Shown here piece by piece: positions 54,259 through 62,491 of a stretch of DNA of 64,000 nucleotides (positions within the stretch are counted from its first letter, which is position 1; each line of letters begins with the position of its first letter). Position numbers and translations under genes: made by a program. The stretch spans positions 95,914 to 159,913 of the forward strand of contig QKIY01000002.1 in NCBI GenBank assembly GCA_003250975.1, in the 5' to 3' direction. Source of the stretch: Gammaproteobacteria bacterium. Its GTDB lineage: Bacteria; Pseudomonadota; Gammaproteobacteria; Eutrophobiales; Eutrophobiaceae. Below the pieces are notes generated by a model. It searched no databases. It saw only the letters and a program-made list of their open reading frames with translations, and was not told the DNA's origin.

Positions 54259-54987
54259 TCAGTAATTCCCTTTCAAAAAACTGATCAATTCGGAAGGCGT
54301 GACATAACCGCGTAGCGCTTCTCCCTGATCTGTAAATATGGCCGGGGTGCCCCTGATACCTAACTTTCTCCCCAATTCATACTCCTGTGCTACCGGATTA
54401 TTACATTGCTTTGCCTCTATTCTCTTGTCGTTTTTGGCATCGGTCAAAGCCTGCTGGCGATCATTTGCACACCAGACCGCTTCCATGACGCGCGAGGCAT
54501 TTGTATCCATTCCACCCCTGGGATAGGCAAGATAACGTACACCGATACCGTTTTTATTCAACACGGGGACATCACGGTGTAATTTGCGACAATAGGCACA
54601 ATCGACGTCAGTGAATACATAAATCAGATGTTCTGGGTGTTCAGGGCTAAACTCGATAAAATCCTTATTGCTCAGCGAATCAAGGATCTCCTTTCTGGCA
54701 ACGGAACGCTGATTTTCACTGAGGTTTTCACGCACCTGCATATCAAGCATGTCGCCTTTCAGGATATAACGGCCATCGCCTGAAATATAAAGAACTTCAG
54801 TTCCTAGCAGCACCTCATAGAGATCCTTGAATGGAGTTGGCCTGATGCGTGTGACTTCTTCTCCTGGAACGACATTGGCCAGTAACTGTTTAATCCGGGT
54901 TTCTACATCGGCATCGATGGCATGCACCAGTGGAATATAGAAAACAGATAACAATATAAATCGGTAAAATACGGTTTTCATCATCAT
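54259..54987 (-). CDS. dsbC: Thiol:disulfide interchange protein DsbC-like
   Basis: The 242-residue periplasmic disulfide isomerase has a signal sequence (ILLSVFYIPLVHA), an N-terminal dimerisation domain (about 25-85) and a thioredoxin-fold domain with the active site CAYC in VDCAYCRKLH (about residue 137), followed by the cis-Pro loop GIRGTPAIF. E. coli DsbC has CGYC, so the second residue is changed. Its place near xerD resembles the xerD-dsbC order of gammaproteobacteria. Confidence 0.9.
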   Translation of the reverse strand: MMMKTVFYRFILLSVFYIPLVHAIDADVETRIKQLLANVVPGEEVTRIRPTPFKDLYEVLLGTEVLYISGDGRYILKGDMLDMQVRENLSENQRSVARKEILDSLSNKDFIEFSPEHPEHLIYVFTDVDCAYCRKLHRDVPVLNKNGIGVRYLAYPRGGMDTNASRVMEAVWCANDRQQALTDAKNDKRIEAKQCNNPVAQEYELGRKLGIRGTPAIFTDQGEALRGYVTPSELISFLKGNY

Positions 54988-55073
54988 GTAGCTTGGCCTA
55001 CTAGCCGCTTGAATATCCTGTTTATAATCATATCAGACAATTTTCTCCGCCGCCTGTTCCCTCAAGGAATTCC

Positions 55074-55541
55074 TTAACTTGGCTCACAAAATTTAGTTAC
55101 CTGTTCTTGCCAGTACGCCTTTTCACTGCTCCTGTCCTTGTCTGACAAATATACCCGTTCACCCTTTTCATCAAGTCGGTAAAGCGGAACGTCTATCGCC
55201 AGTTTTTCAACTCTTGACCTTGCATAGCTGCACTGCCGCTTCCTTTTTTCCTGCTCCTGCCGGGCCTTCAGGTCTTCCTGTTTTTTCAGCTGGCGTTCCT
55301 CTTCATATATCTGCAACAACTTTTCCCTTTGTTCGACCCGCCTCACCGTTTCACTATCCGCCCCGGCTGGACGCCTTATCTTGATCTTGCTCGCATTTTC
55401 GTCACTGGGTTTTTCGCCATAATGGGTCTGGCCATTCTCATCCACCCATTTATATACCTCGGTCGCAGCATGGCTGGTAAGCGTCCCGAAACAAGATATG
55501 AGCGTTATCAGTAATACACGCCGCACGGTTATACCTCGCAT
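55074..55541 (-). CDS. DUF4124 domain protein, exported
   Basis: A 155-residue protein with a signal peptide (ending SHA, residue 24) followed directly by the DUF4124 motif TEVYKWVDENGQTHYGEKPS. The middle (about 60-105) is a charged coiled-coil-like helix. Function unknown; such proteins are common in Proteobacteria. Confidence 0.85.
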   Translation of the reverse strand: MRGITVRRVLLITLISCFGTLTSHAATEVYKWVDENGQTHYGEKPSDENASKIKIRRPAGADSETVRRVEQREKLLQIYEEERQLKKQEDLKARQEQEKRKRQCSYARSRVEKLAIDVPLYRLDEKGERVYLSDKDRSSEKAYWQEQVTKFCEPS

Positions 55542-55581
55542 AACAATATTTATTGATTAGATAATACAGCCCTTAACGGGT

Positions 55582-56490
55582 TCATCCCCTAGGATGGTGC
55601 GCGGCATGCAGGCCCTTGAGCCTTTCCCTGGCGACATGGGTATAGATCTGGGTGGTAGAGATATCCGTATGGCCCAGCAACATCTGGACGGCCCTCAGGT
55701 CCGCCCCGTGATTCAGCAGGTGGGTGGCAAAGGCATGGCGCAAGACATGGGGTGACAGCGGTTTAGTGATCCCGGCAAGGCCGGCATACCGTTTAATAAC
55801 ATGCCAGAAAGCCTGCCGCGTCATTTGCGTCCCTCGCCGGTTGGGGAACACGGCCTCTGAACCTGAATTAGCTACCAAATCAGGCCGGCCGTTTTGCAGA
55901 TAACGCTGCAACCAGTCCAGCGATTCTGCCCCGAGGGGCACCAGCCGTTCCTTATTGCCCTTGCCGGTGACGCGTACTAGGCCCTGTCGCAGGTTAAGCT
56001 GTGTCAGGGACAGACCTACTAGTTCACTGACCCGCAATCCCGTGGCATAGAGGACCTCGAGCATGGTACGGTCTCGCAGCCCGAGCAGGGTTTCCGTATC
56101 CGGAGCTGCAAGCAGGGATTCAACCTCTTCTTCGGTCAGGGACTTGGGTAAGGGCCGGCCCAGCCGCGGTGCCTCAACACGGGTACTGGGATTTACCGTA
56201 AGACGACCCTCCCGCAGCATATAACTGTAAAAATTCCGAATGCTGGACAACCGTCTGGCAAGGGTGCGGGTAGAATATTGCCCTAATGTGCCTAGGTACA
56301 GGCGAATATGGCTGTCTCCGGCTGTTTCCAGCCCCTCCCCATGTTGCGAAAGCCATTTCGCAAAATGCATCAGGTCAGTACGGTATGCTGCTAGAGTATT
56401 GTCAGAGACGCCTCGCTCCATCCACAAGCCATCGAGAAAGGCCGAAATAATGTCTTCTATACGTCCTTTCTCATCCTGTTCAATGGACAT
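55582..56490 (-). CDS. xerD: Site-specific tyrosine recombinase XerD
   Basis: XerD resolves chromosome dimers at dif with XerC. The 302-residue length fits. The N-terminal SAM-like domain has DGLWMERGVSDNTLAAYR; the catalytic domain carries Arg in ATGLRVSELVG, Lys in VTGKGNKERLVPL, HVLRHAFATHLL, His in LLGHTDISTTQIY and the nucleophile Tyr in IYTHV. I selected the ATG at 56490 because of its AAGGTG ribosome site; it overlaps the ogt stop by 11 bases. XerC and XerD are hard to tell apart by eye; the dsbC neighbour favours XerD. Confidence 0.92.
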   Translation of the reverse strand: MSIEQDEKGRIEDIISAFLDGLWMERGVSDNTLAAYRTDLMHFAKWLSQHGEGLETAGDSHIRLYLGTLGQYSTRTLARRLSSIRNFYSYMLREGRLTVNPSTRVEAPRLGRPLPKSLTEEEVESLLAAPDTETLLGLRDRTMLEVLYATGLRVSELVGLSLTQLNLRQGLVRVTGKGNKERLVPLGAESLDWLQRYLQNGRPDLVANSGSEAVFPNRRGTQMTRQAFWHVIKRYAGLAGITKPLSPHVLRHAFATHLLNHGADLRAVQMLLGHTDISTTQIYTHVARERLKGLHAAHHPRG

Positions 56491-56959
56491 GGACACCTTC
56501 ATGCCCCAGTAACCACGATTTGATTTCCACCTTGTTGGCCCTGCCCATAAATCCGCCGATCCCGTTAGCAGCAATCACGCGGTGGCAGGGTATGATGATT
56601 GCCAAGCGATTACGACGGCAGGCCTGGGCTACGGCCCGGCTGCTTGTTCGCAGTTCCTTAGCCAGCTGTCCATAGGTGCGGACTTCACCTGGCGGGATAT
56701 TGATCAACGCGCGCCAGACCCTTTTCTGAAATGGAGTGCCTTCAATTAACAACGGCGGGCAAGGGGATGCTTCCTCGCAGCCAAAATAGCTATCAAGATA
56801 CTCTCTGACGGCTTGTGTTAAGTGTGTCTCAGGGCATGTAGGGTTAAAAAATAGGTCCGGCAAAAACTCAATACCAGCGAGCCTATCGCCCTTGATCCGG
56901 AATGCCACGGGACCAAACGGTGCATGGTATAGATAATTGCTGTCCTGGGGACCTTGCAT
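56480..56959 (-). CDS. ogt: Methylated-DNA--protein-cysteine methyltransferase
   Basis: Repairs O6-methylguanine by transferring the methyl group to its own cysteine. The product has 159 residues from the ATG at 56959. Signatures are FQKRVWRALINIPPGEVRTYGQLA, AVAQACRRN and the active site IIIPCHRVIAANG. A longer upstream frame overlaps rplS and is unlikely. It overlaps xerD, so the two are co-transcribed. Confidence 0.93.
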   Translation of the reverse strand: MQGPQDSNYLYHAPFGPVAFRIKGDRLAGIEFLPDLFFNPTCPETHLTQAVREYLDSYFGCEEASPCPPLLIEGTPFQKRVWRALINIPPGEVRTYGQLAKELRTSSRAVAQACRRNRLAIIIPCHRVIAANGIGGFMGRANKVEIKSWLLGHEGVHVH

Positions 56960-57039
56960 ATGTAGCACAGTATACAAGGACAACGCCCTGAAGATAACAC
57001 TACTGCCCGTATTTTGCGGGCCGTAATGTGAAAGACCGG

Positions 57040-57402
57040 TTATGAGGAAGTCTTGATCTTTTCCTTGATCCTGGCGGACTTGCCAGAACGATCCCGCATG
57101 TAATAGAGCTTGGACCTGCACACATCACCGCGGCGCTTGACCTTGATATCGGCAATGGCCGGGCTGTAGGTCTGAAACACACGCTCCACGCCCTCACCAT
57201 AGGAAATCTTGCGGACGGTAAAGGACGAGTTCAAGCCACGGTTCTTTTTCGCGATGACAACGCCTTCATAGGCCTGTACACGCTCCCGCTGCCCTTCCTT
57301 CACCTTCACATCCACAACCACGGTGTCACCCGGCGCAAAATCAGGGATTTTACGGCTCATCTGTTCGCTATCAAGCTGTTCAATCAGGTTACTCATTGCC
57401 AC
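57040..57402 (-). CDS. rplS: 50S ribosomal protein L19
   Basis: The 120-residue protein has the L19 pattern [57 protein letters not shown] and [19 protein letters not shown]. It sits at the bridge of the ribosomal subunits. Last gene of the rpsP-rimM-trmD-rplS operon. Confidence 0.98.
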   Translation of the reverse strand: MAMSNLIEQLDSEQMSRKIPDFAPGDTVVVDVKVKEGQRERVQAYEGVVIAKKNRGLNSSFTVRKISYGEGVERVFQTYSPAIADIKVKRRGDVCRSKLYYMRDRSGKSARIKEKIKTSS

Positions 57403-57440
57403 TGCTCCAGAAATAATATTTTGTCCAATACCTTGAATCT

Positions 57441-58184
57441 CTACGCATTTTGTTCGCGTATAAATTCATCCAGTAAATCCTGCTGCTCTTCATCCAGGTC
57501 AAGCGCCTCGATGAGCTCGGGCCGACGCAACCAGGTCCGTCCCAGTGCCTGCTTAAGCCGCCAGCGTCTGATCCGCTCATGGTCACCGCTTAACAATACC
57601 TCAGGTACACGCCGACCTTCAAATTCCTCGGGCCGGGTGAAATGCGGAAAATCCAGCAAGCCACCAAAAAACGAATCATTCGGTGCCGATTCTTCATGTC
57701 CCAGGGCACCTGGTATAACCCGGGTAAGGGCATCAATCAGCACCATTGCTGCGAGTTCACCACCACTGAGAACGTAATCACCGATTGACCATTCCTCGTC
57801 AACGGCTGAACTGATCACGCGCTCATCAATCCCCTCATAGCGCCCTGCCAGCAGGACCAGGTTATCAAGAGCTGCCAGCTCCATGACACCGGCCTGGTCA
57901 AGGCGCCTGCCCTGCGGTGATAAATGTATCACCCGGCAGGTTCCGGACAGATCCTTGCAGGCCGCTTCAATTGCAGCGGCCAGAGGGGGCGCCATCATAA
58001 CCATGCCGGGGCCGCCACCATAGGGACGATCGTCCACTGTCCGGTGTTTATCCTCAGTAAAGTCGCGCGGGTTCCAGGCCTCGACCTGGATTAACCCCTC
58101 ATTTACGGCACGTCCCGTGATCCCATATTGGGTCACCGCTGACAACATTTCCGGAAACAGGGTAATAACCGAAAAATGCATCAT
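57441..58184 (-). CDS. trmD: tRNA (guanine-N1)-methyltransferase
   Basis: TrmD methylates G37 next to the anticodon and prevents frameshifting. The 247-residue product has the SPOUT knot motifs [30 protein letters not shown] and [20 protein letters not shown]. It overlaps the rimM stop by 4 bases and precedes rplS. Confidence 0.98.
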   Translation of the reverse strand: MMHFSVITLFPEMLSAVTQYGITGRAVNEGLIQVEAWNPRDFTEDKHRTVDDRPYGGGPGMVMMAPPLAAAIEAACKDLSGTCRVIHLSPQGRRLDQAGVMELAALDNLVLLAGRYEGIDERVISSAVDEEWSIGDYVLSGGELAAMVLIDALTRVIPGALGHEESAPNDSFFGGLLDFPHFTRPEEFEGRRVPEVLLSGDHERIRRWRLKQALGRTWLRRPELIEALDLDEEQQDLLDEFIREQNA

Positions 58185-58693
58185 TCACCCTGCCCTTGCC
58201 AATCTACTGTTATCTTCCCGGCAACCAAGTCCACATCCAGCAGGTACCTGCCCCAGACCCACGGGATCAATTCCCGAGTCTTGCCGCTAACCACCAGCAC
58301 GTCATTAGCGCCGGTTTCCAAAATTTCAACCAGCTTGCCCAGTTTCTCGCCCTGCTGGTTGACGACCTCAAGTCCTAACAATTCATCCCAATAAAATTCC
58401 CCCTCGGGCAGGGGCTGTAACAGGCTTCGATCAATCAGGATATCTGCACCAATAAGTGCTCGGGCAATCTCCCTATCATCTATTCCTTCCACGCTGGCAA
58501 CAAGGCCTTTTCCCTGGACCCTGCCATCCTTGAGTGCATAAACCTGTTGTATATCACCCTGACGAAGGTGCCAGGGAGTGTAATTCAATATATTTTCCGG
58601 TGGCCTAGTATAGGAGAAGACCCTGAACCAGCCTTTGACACCATAAATACCGGATATCCGGCCAACCAGTAATTGTTCCGAATCCTCCTGCAT
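58181..58693 (-). CDS. rimM: Ribosome maturation factor RimM
   Basis: The 170-residue 16S rRNA processing factor starts with the beta-barrel domain [20 protein letters not shown] and ends with the PRC domain [36 protein letters not shown]. It binds S19 during 30S assembly. It overlaps trmD and follows rpsP by 85 bases. Confidence 0.97.
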   Translation of the reverse strand: MQEDSEQLLVGRISGIYGVKGWFRVFSYTRPPENILNYTPWHLRQGDIQQVYALKDGRVQGKGLVASVEGIDDREIARALIGADILIDRSLLQPLPEGEFYWDELLGLEVVNQQGEKLGKLVEILETGANDVLVVSGKTRELIPWVWGRYLLDVDLVAGKITVDWQGQGE

Positions 58694-58778
58694 CTCTTTC
58701 TACCGGCTAACGCTGGCGTAACCGGGATACACATCGGTATTTCGCGTCCGGATCCGCGCCGCCTTCAACCCTGGTAAC

Positions 58779-59027
58779 TCAGGCGTTGGCTGTATATTCC
58801 TTAAGCAGCTTGGCCACACGATCCGATGCCTGCGCACCATTTGCCTTCCAGTAATCGATACGTGCTGTGTCAATCCGCAGCTTCTCTTCCTGGCCGGTGG
58901 CGATTGGATTAAAGAAACCCACGCGTTCCAAGGAACGACCACCGCGTTTGGTACGGCTGTCGACCACCACAATATGGTAGAAAGGCCGGCCCTTGGTGCC
59001 AGTACGTGATAATCTGATTGTTACCAT
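58779..59027 (-). CDS. rpsP: 30S ribosomal protein S16
   Basis: The 82-residue protein begins [25 protein letters not shown] and has [19 protein letters not shown], the standard S16 sequence. It is the first gene of the operon; the 125-base gap to the divergent cyclo-ligase gene must hold its promoter. Confidence 0.98.
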   Translation of the reverse strand: MVTIRLSRTGTKGRPFYHIVVVDSRTKRGGRSLERVGFFNPIATGQEEKLRIDTARIDYWKANGAQASDRVAKLLKEYTANA

Positions 59028-59152
59028 TCGGTTGATGACCTCTGAATAATTATTTCGTTAAAATGCCGAGGCAGTTTAGCCTACCTGAAAAAGGCGCATA
59101 TTCTACGGAATATTACTGAAAAAGAAAGGGAAACCCGCCCGGGGAAGCCGTT

Positions 59153-59725
59153 TTGCCTGAATCATCATTACAAGACCAGAAAAAGGCGGTCCGGAGCCGG
59201 CTCAAGGCGATCCGCGCGGCGATTCCCGAGTCCGAGAGGATTGCACGGTCTGCTGCCATAGAGGCACGACTGCTTACCATGCAAGAGATCCAGCAGGCCC
59301 AGGTTATTTTTATCTTTATTTCTTATTTAAATGAAGTAGATACCCATGGTTTGTTAAAGTATTTTCTAGAGCGGGGCAAGACCCTCGCCGTACCCAAGAT
59401 CCTGCCCTCAAGACCCATGATTGCAGTGCCGTTCCAGTCCTGGGATGACCTGGAAAAAGACGCAATGGGCATCCTCACGCCGAGTGCCACTGAACCCTAT
59501 CGCGGGGGGGTTGATGTGGCCATTACCCCCGGACTAGGCTTCACCACCGAGGGTTACCGGATCGGCTACGGCCGGGGTTACTACGACAGGTGGTTTGCCA
59601 CCAACAGCGTGCAGCACAAGATTGCCCTTGCCTTCGAGGCGCAACTGGTAAAAGAATTACCCCTGGAAGAGACAGACCTGCCAGTGGATGCCATTGTTAC
59701 GGAAGACCGGATCATCCGGCCCTGA
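59153..59725 (+). CDS. fau: 5-formyltetrahydrofolate cyclo-ligase
   Basis: The 190-residue enzyme converts 5-formyl-THF to methenyl-THF with ATP. Recognisable are KKAVRSRLKAIRAAIP at the N-terminus and the substrate/ATP site GLGFTTEGYRIGYGRGYYDRWF near residue 135-155. The start codon is TTG. It shows that folate-bound C1 chemistry runs alongside H4MPT. Convergent with the lipoprotein gene with 7 bases between stops. Confidence 0.93.
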   Translation: MPESSLQDQKKAVRSRLKAIRAAIPESERIARSAAIEARLLTMQEIQQAQVIFIFISYLNEVDTHGLLKYFLERGKTLAVPKILPSRPMIAVPFQSWDDLEKDAMGILTPSATEPYRGGVDVAITPGLGFTTEGYRIGYGRGYYDRWFATNSVQHKIALAFEAQLVKELPLEETDLPVDAIVTEDRIIRP

Positions 59726-59732
59726 AAAAAAA

Positions 59733-60455
59733 CTAGTGGTAGCTTTCCAGTTCCATGACCAACCTGCCCTTGTCCAGCGCTTTGCTGGTCGTGGTCTCCT
59801 CACGAATGGATTTGATCAGACCCACTCCCGGCGCATACCAGTCGGTTCCCATCACGGTAACCACTGTCATCCCCACATAATTACCGGCATTGACAAAGTC
59901 CTTGCCCTTGAAGGAAACGCGCATGCAATCCTCGAAGGTACCGGCCGGTACACGCACCACGTCGGTTATGGATTCGATCACGGCATCCACTGCGACCCTG
60001 GCCCGGATATGAAACTCGGTCTTTTGTGGCGGCCCGGTCTTTATCAGTAATTTTGAGGTGGTCATTTCTTCCCATTTCGCCCCTACCCGCAGAGGGAAAC
60101 GGAAAATGTACTGTGCTCCCGGTTCCCTGATAGTTTTGAGGTCAACGGTCTTCTCCCGGCCGGTTAGTAGGATCCCTTCCTCGGTTATTTGCAGATAATT
60201 TAGGGAACCATCCAGCAAGCGGCGCACATATACCGTGTGCCCGTCCTGTTGTTGGACAGCAATGTTTTCAACAGCATATATGCCATCAAACGTGCCATCC
60301 ATGGTCTGGAATGACATGTCGTAGCGCCAGTAATGACCGGGGCTCAGTGGAAAATATTCATCAACCGGGCGGTCACAGGCTGCCAAGCAAAAGAGGCAAA
60401 CCAGCAGTCCCTTAAGCCGGCCGCTGAGTGTCATTACATTAGGTTTTATTGCCAT
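59733..60455 (-). CDS. Lipoprotein of unknown function
   Basis: The product has a lipoprotein signal (GLLVCLFCLAACDRP), with the lipid-carrying Cys at residue 27 from the ATG at 60455. A second ATG at 60434 would give a more typical 20-residue signal; the longer upstream frame inside the symporter gene is unlikely. The mature part starts EYFPLSPGHYWRYDMSFQTMDG and contains RVPAGTFEDCMRVSFK, a pattern seen in many secreted bacterial proteins of unknown role. Overlaps the symporter stop. Confidence 0.72.
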   Translation of the reverse strand: MAIKPNVMTLSGRLKGLLVCLFCLAACDRPVDEYFPLSPGHYWRYDMSFQTMDGTFDGIYAVENIAVQQQDGHTVYVRRLLDGSLNYLQITEEGILLTGREKTVDLKTIREPGAQYIFRFPLRVGAKWEEMTTSKLLIKTGPPQKTEFHIRARVAVDAVIESITDVVRVPAGTFEDCMRVSFKGKDFVNAGNYVGMTVVTVMGTDWYAPGVGLIKSIREETTTSKALDKGRLVMELESYH

Positions 60456-61356
60456 TCCTCCCCGTCCAGATCGCGGCCAGTATGGCACCTGATAAATTGT
60501 GCCAGATACTGAAGATTGCACCCGGCAAGGCTGCGGTAGCAGTAAAATATTTACCTGCCAGGGCCACACCTAGTCCGGAATTCTGCATGCCGACCTCGAT
60601 TGCCAAGGTTCGGCAGGTCCGCTTGTCATAACCCAGCAAGGCCGGCAAGCCATAGCCACAGGCAAGTCCCAACGAATTATGCAGAACGACCGCCAGTACT
60701 ACCGGCCAGAGAAGATTAACTAGTTGTGACTGATTAAGAGCCATGATGATGCCGATAATCAGCACAATCACCACCATCGAGACTACGGGAAAGATGTGTT
60801 TTACTCCCTCGAGATACCTGCCGGCATAGACGTTACCCAGGACACCCAATACTACTGGGAATACAACTACAAGAAAGATATCCTTGATCATGGGCATTAC
60901 GGGGACATCGACGTTCTGACCAATATAGACCCAGGTTAGCAGTGGCGTAAAAAGCACGGCACAGAGTGTAGAGACAGCTGTAAGAGTTATCGACAGCGCA
61001 ACATCACCCCTGGCCAAATAACAAATCACGTTCGATGCCGTGCCGCCGGGACAGGCTCCCACTAGTACAAGACCCGCCAGGACTTCAAGTGGCAGGTTAA
61101 GGAATGTACCCAGCAACCAGGCAATCAGTGGCATCATGGTGAATTGCATGACAAGGCCAAACAGCACCAGTAACGGTCGCCTGAAGACCTTGAGGAAATC
61201 ATCCGGCAACAGGGTGATGCCCATGCCGAACATTACGATTCCCAGCAAAGGCACAATGGCAGGCTTAAGGCCTGTCAGAAATTGCGGGTTGAGCACCGCA
61301 AAGACAGAAACCACCACCGCCAGCACCGGGAATAATCGAATAAGAAGAGTCATCAT
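60439..61356 (-). CDS. Bile acid:sodium symporter (BASS) family transporter
   Basis: A 305-residue inner-membrane protein with about nine to ten hydrophobic helices. The family motif LVLVGACPGGTASNVICYLARGDVALSITLTA (residues about 96-127) and the later LAIEVGMQNSGLGVALA are typical of the BASS family. Members carry bile acids, pantoate or other organic anions with sodium; the substrate here is unknown. The lipoprotein gene overlaps its 3' end. Confidence 0.9.
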   Translation of the reverse strand: MMTLLIRLFPVLAVVVSVFAVLNPQFLTGLKPAIVPLLGIVMFGMGITLLPDDFLKVFRRPLLVLFGLVMQFTMMPLIAWLLGTFLNLPLEVLAGLVLVGACPGGTASNVICYLARGDVALSITLTAVSTLCAVLFTPLLTWVYIGQNVDVPVMPMIKDIFLVVVFPVVLGVLGNVYAGRYLEGVKHIFPVVSMVVIVLIIGIIMALNQSQLVNLLWPVVLAVVLHNSLGLACGYGLPALLGYDKRTCRTLAIEVGMQNSGLGVALAGKYFTATAALPGAIFSIWHNLSGAILAAIWTGRNGNKT

Positions 61357-61564
61357 ATAACCCTATTACAGCCTTAAGCTGTATTTGCAACAACTTCATT
61401 GTTCGATAATATCAGGAAACATTTCAGCAGGTGAACCACCCGCACACATCAAACTTAATCAAGGAACAGGAACAGTAACAGATATACTTAATCATACAGA
61501 ACAGTGATGAAGACCTACCCTGTTATTCAGCTGATAACATAATCATTCCATGTTATAACTCAAC

Positions 61565-62410
61565 ATGCTATCCACAACCAATCATAGCCGCAATAAAGCC
61601 GGTTTGACTTACGTTTATCCGGTTCTGTCACGACGTTCATGCGGATTATCTATTGGCATTAATTTAAATACAAATAATGCATGTAATTGGCGGTGTATCT
61701 ATTGCCAGGTTCCTAGTTTAAAGCGCGGAAGTGCGCCAGCGGTTAATCTAAATCTGCTTGGAAATGAGTTACGTCATTTTATAAGTGATGTTCTTTATGG
61801 AGATTTTTTTGAACGAGAAGAAGTGCCCGTTACGCTAAGAGGAATCAAGGATATTGCAATATCAGGTAATGGCGAATCCACAACAGCGCGTGATTTCGAT
61901 AAGGTTGTGGATCTGATTGAGCTTATTTTAAAAGAATTTGGGCTAATCAATGATATTAAGTGTGTATTGATTACCAACGGCAGCATGGTCGAGCGGCGTC
62001 ATATTCAAAAAGGCTTGGCAAAACTGGCGACAATGAATGGTGAAATATGGTTTAAGGTAGACAGCGCTACACCTGAAGGAATTAGTCATATCAATCAGGC
62101 TAGAGGTTCACGATCTGGAATATTACGAAGATTAAAAGCATCGACAGAGCTTTGCCCAACATGGATTCAATCATGTTTTTTTTCTTTTAACGGAAAAGAA
62201 CCGTCTGAAAAGGAAATATCTGCTTATGTAAATTTGCTCAATAACATTGTTAAGCAAGAAATCCCGGTTAAAGGCGTTTACCTTTATGGCATTGAACGAC
62301 CTTCCATGCAGCCTGAAGCTGATAAGATTAAAAAATTGCCTGAATCATGGTTTAAGCAATTAGCGCTCAAGTTAAATGATTTGCCCATTAAGATTTCAGT
62401 CACACCTTAA
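61565..62410 (+). CDS. Radical SAM protein of unknown specificity
   Basis: The 281-residue protein carries the radical SAM cluster motif CNWRCIYC (Cys40, Cys44, Cys47) after GLSIGINLNTNNA, and the SAM-binding GNGEST segment near residue 100. There is no SPASM extension. The substrate is unknown. It lies 81 bases upstream of a PQQ-type dehydrogenase gene on the same strand, so it might modify that protein or a cofactor, but this is only positional. Base composition is lower in GC than its neighbours. Confidence 0.85.
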   Translation: MLSTTNHSRNKAGLTYVYPVLSRRSCGLSIGINLNTNNACNWRCIYCQVPSLKRGSAPAVNLNLLGNELRHFISDVLYGDFFEREEVPVTLRGIKDIAISGNGESTTARDFDKVVDLIELILKEFGLINDIKCVLITNGSMVERRHIQKGLAKLATMNGEIWFKVDSATPEGISHINQARGSRSGILRRLKASTELCPTWIQSCFFSFNGKEPSEKEISAYVNLLNNIVKQEIPVKGVYLYGIERPSMQPEADKIKKLPESWFKQLALKLNDLPIKISVTP

Positions 62411-62491
62411 AAAGTCTTTATTACGCGTCAAGCAAGACAGATTACAATGAAACATGATAGATTGATTTAATAAAAAAAACGGATACATGCA

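Noticed and set aside
59028..59152. 6S RNA, often found before the 5-formyl-THF cyclo-ligase gene
   Set aside because: The gap is only 125 bases, too short for a 6S RNA gene, and must also hold the rpsP promoter.
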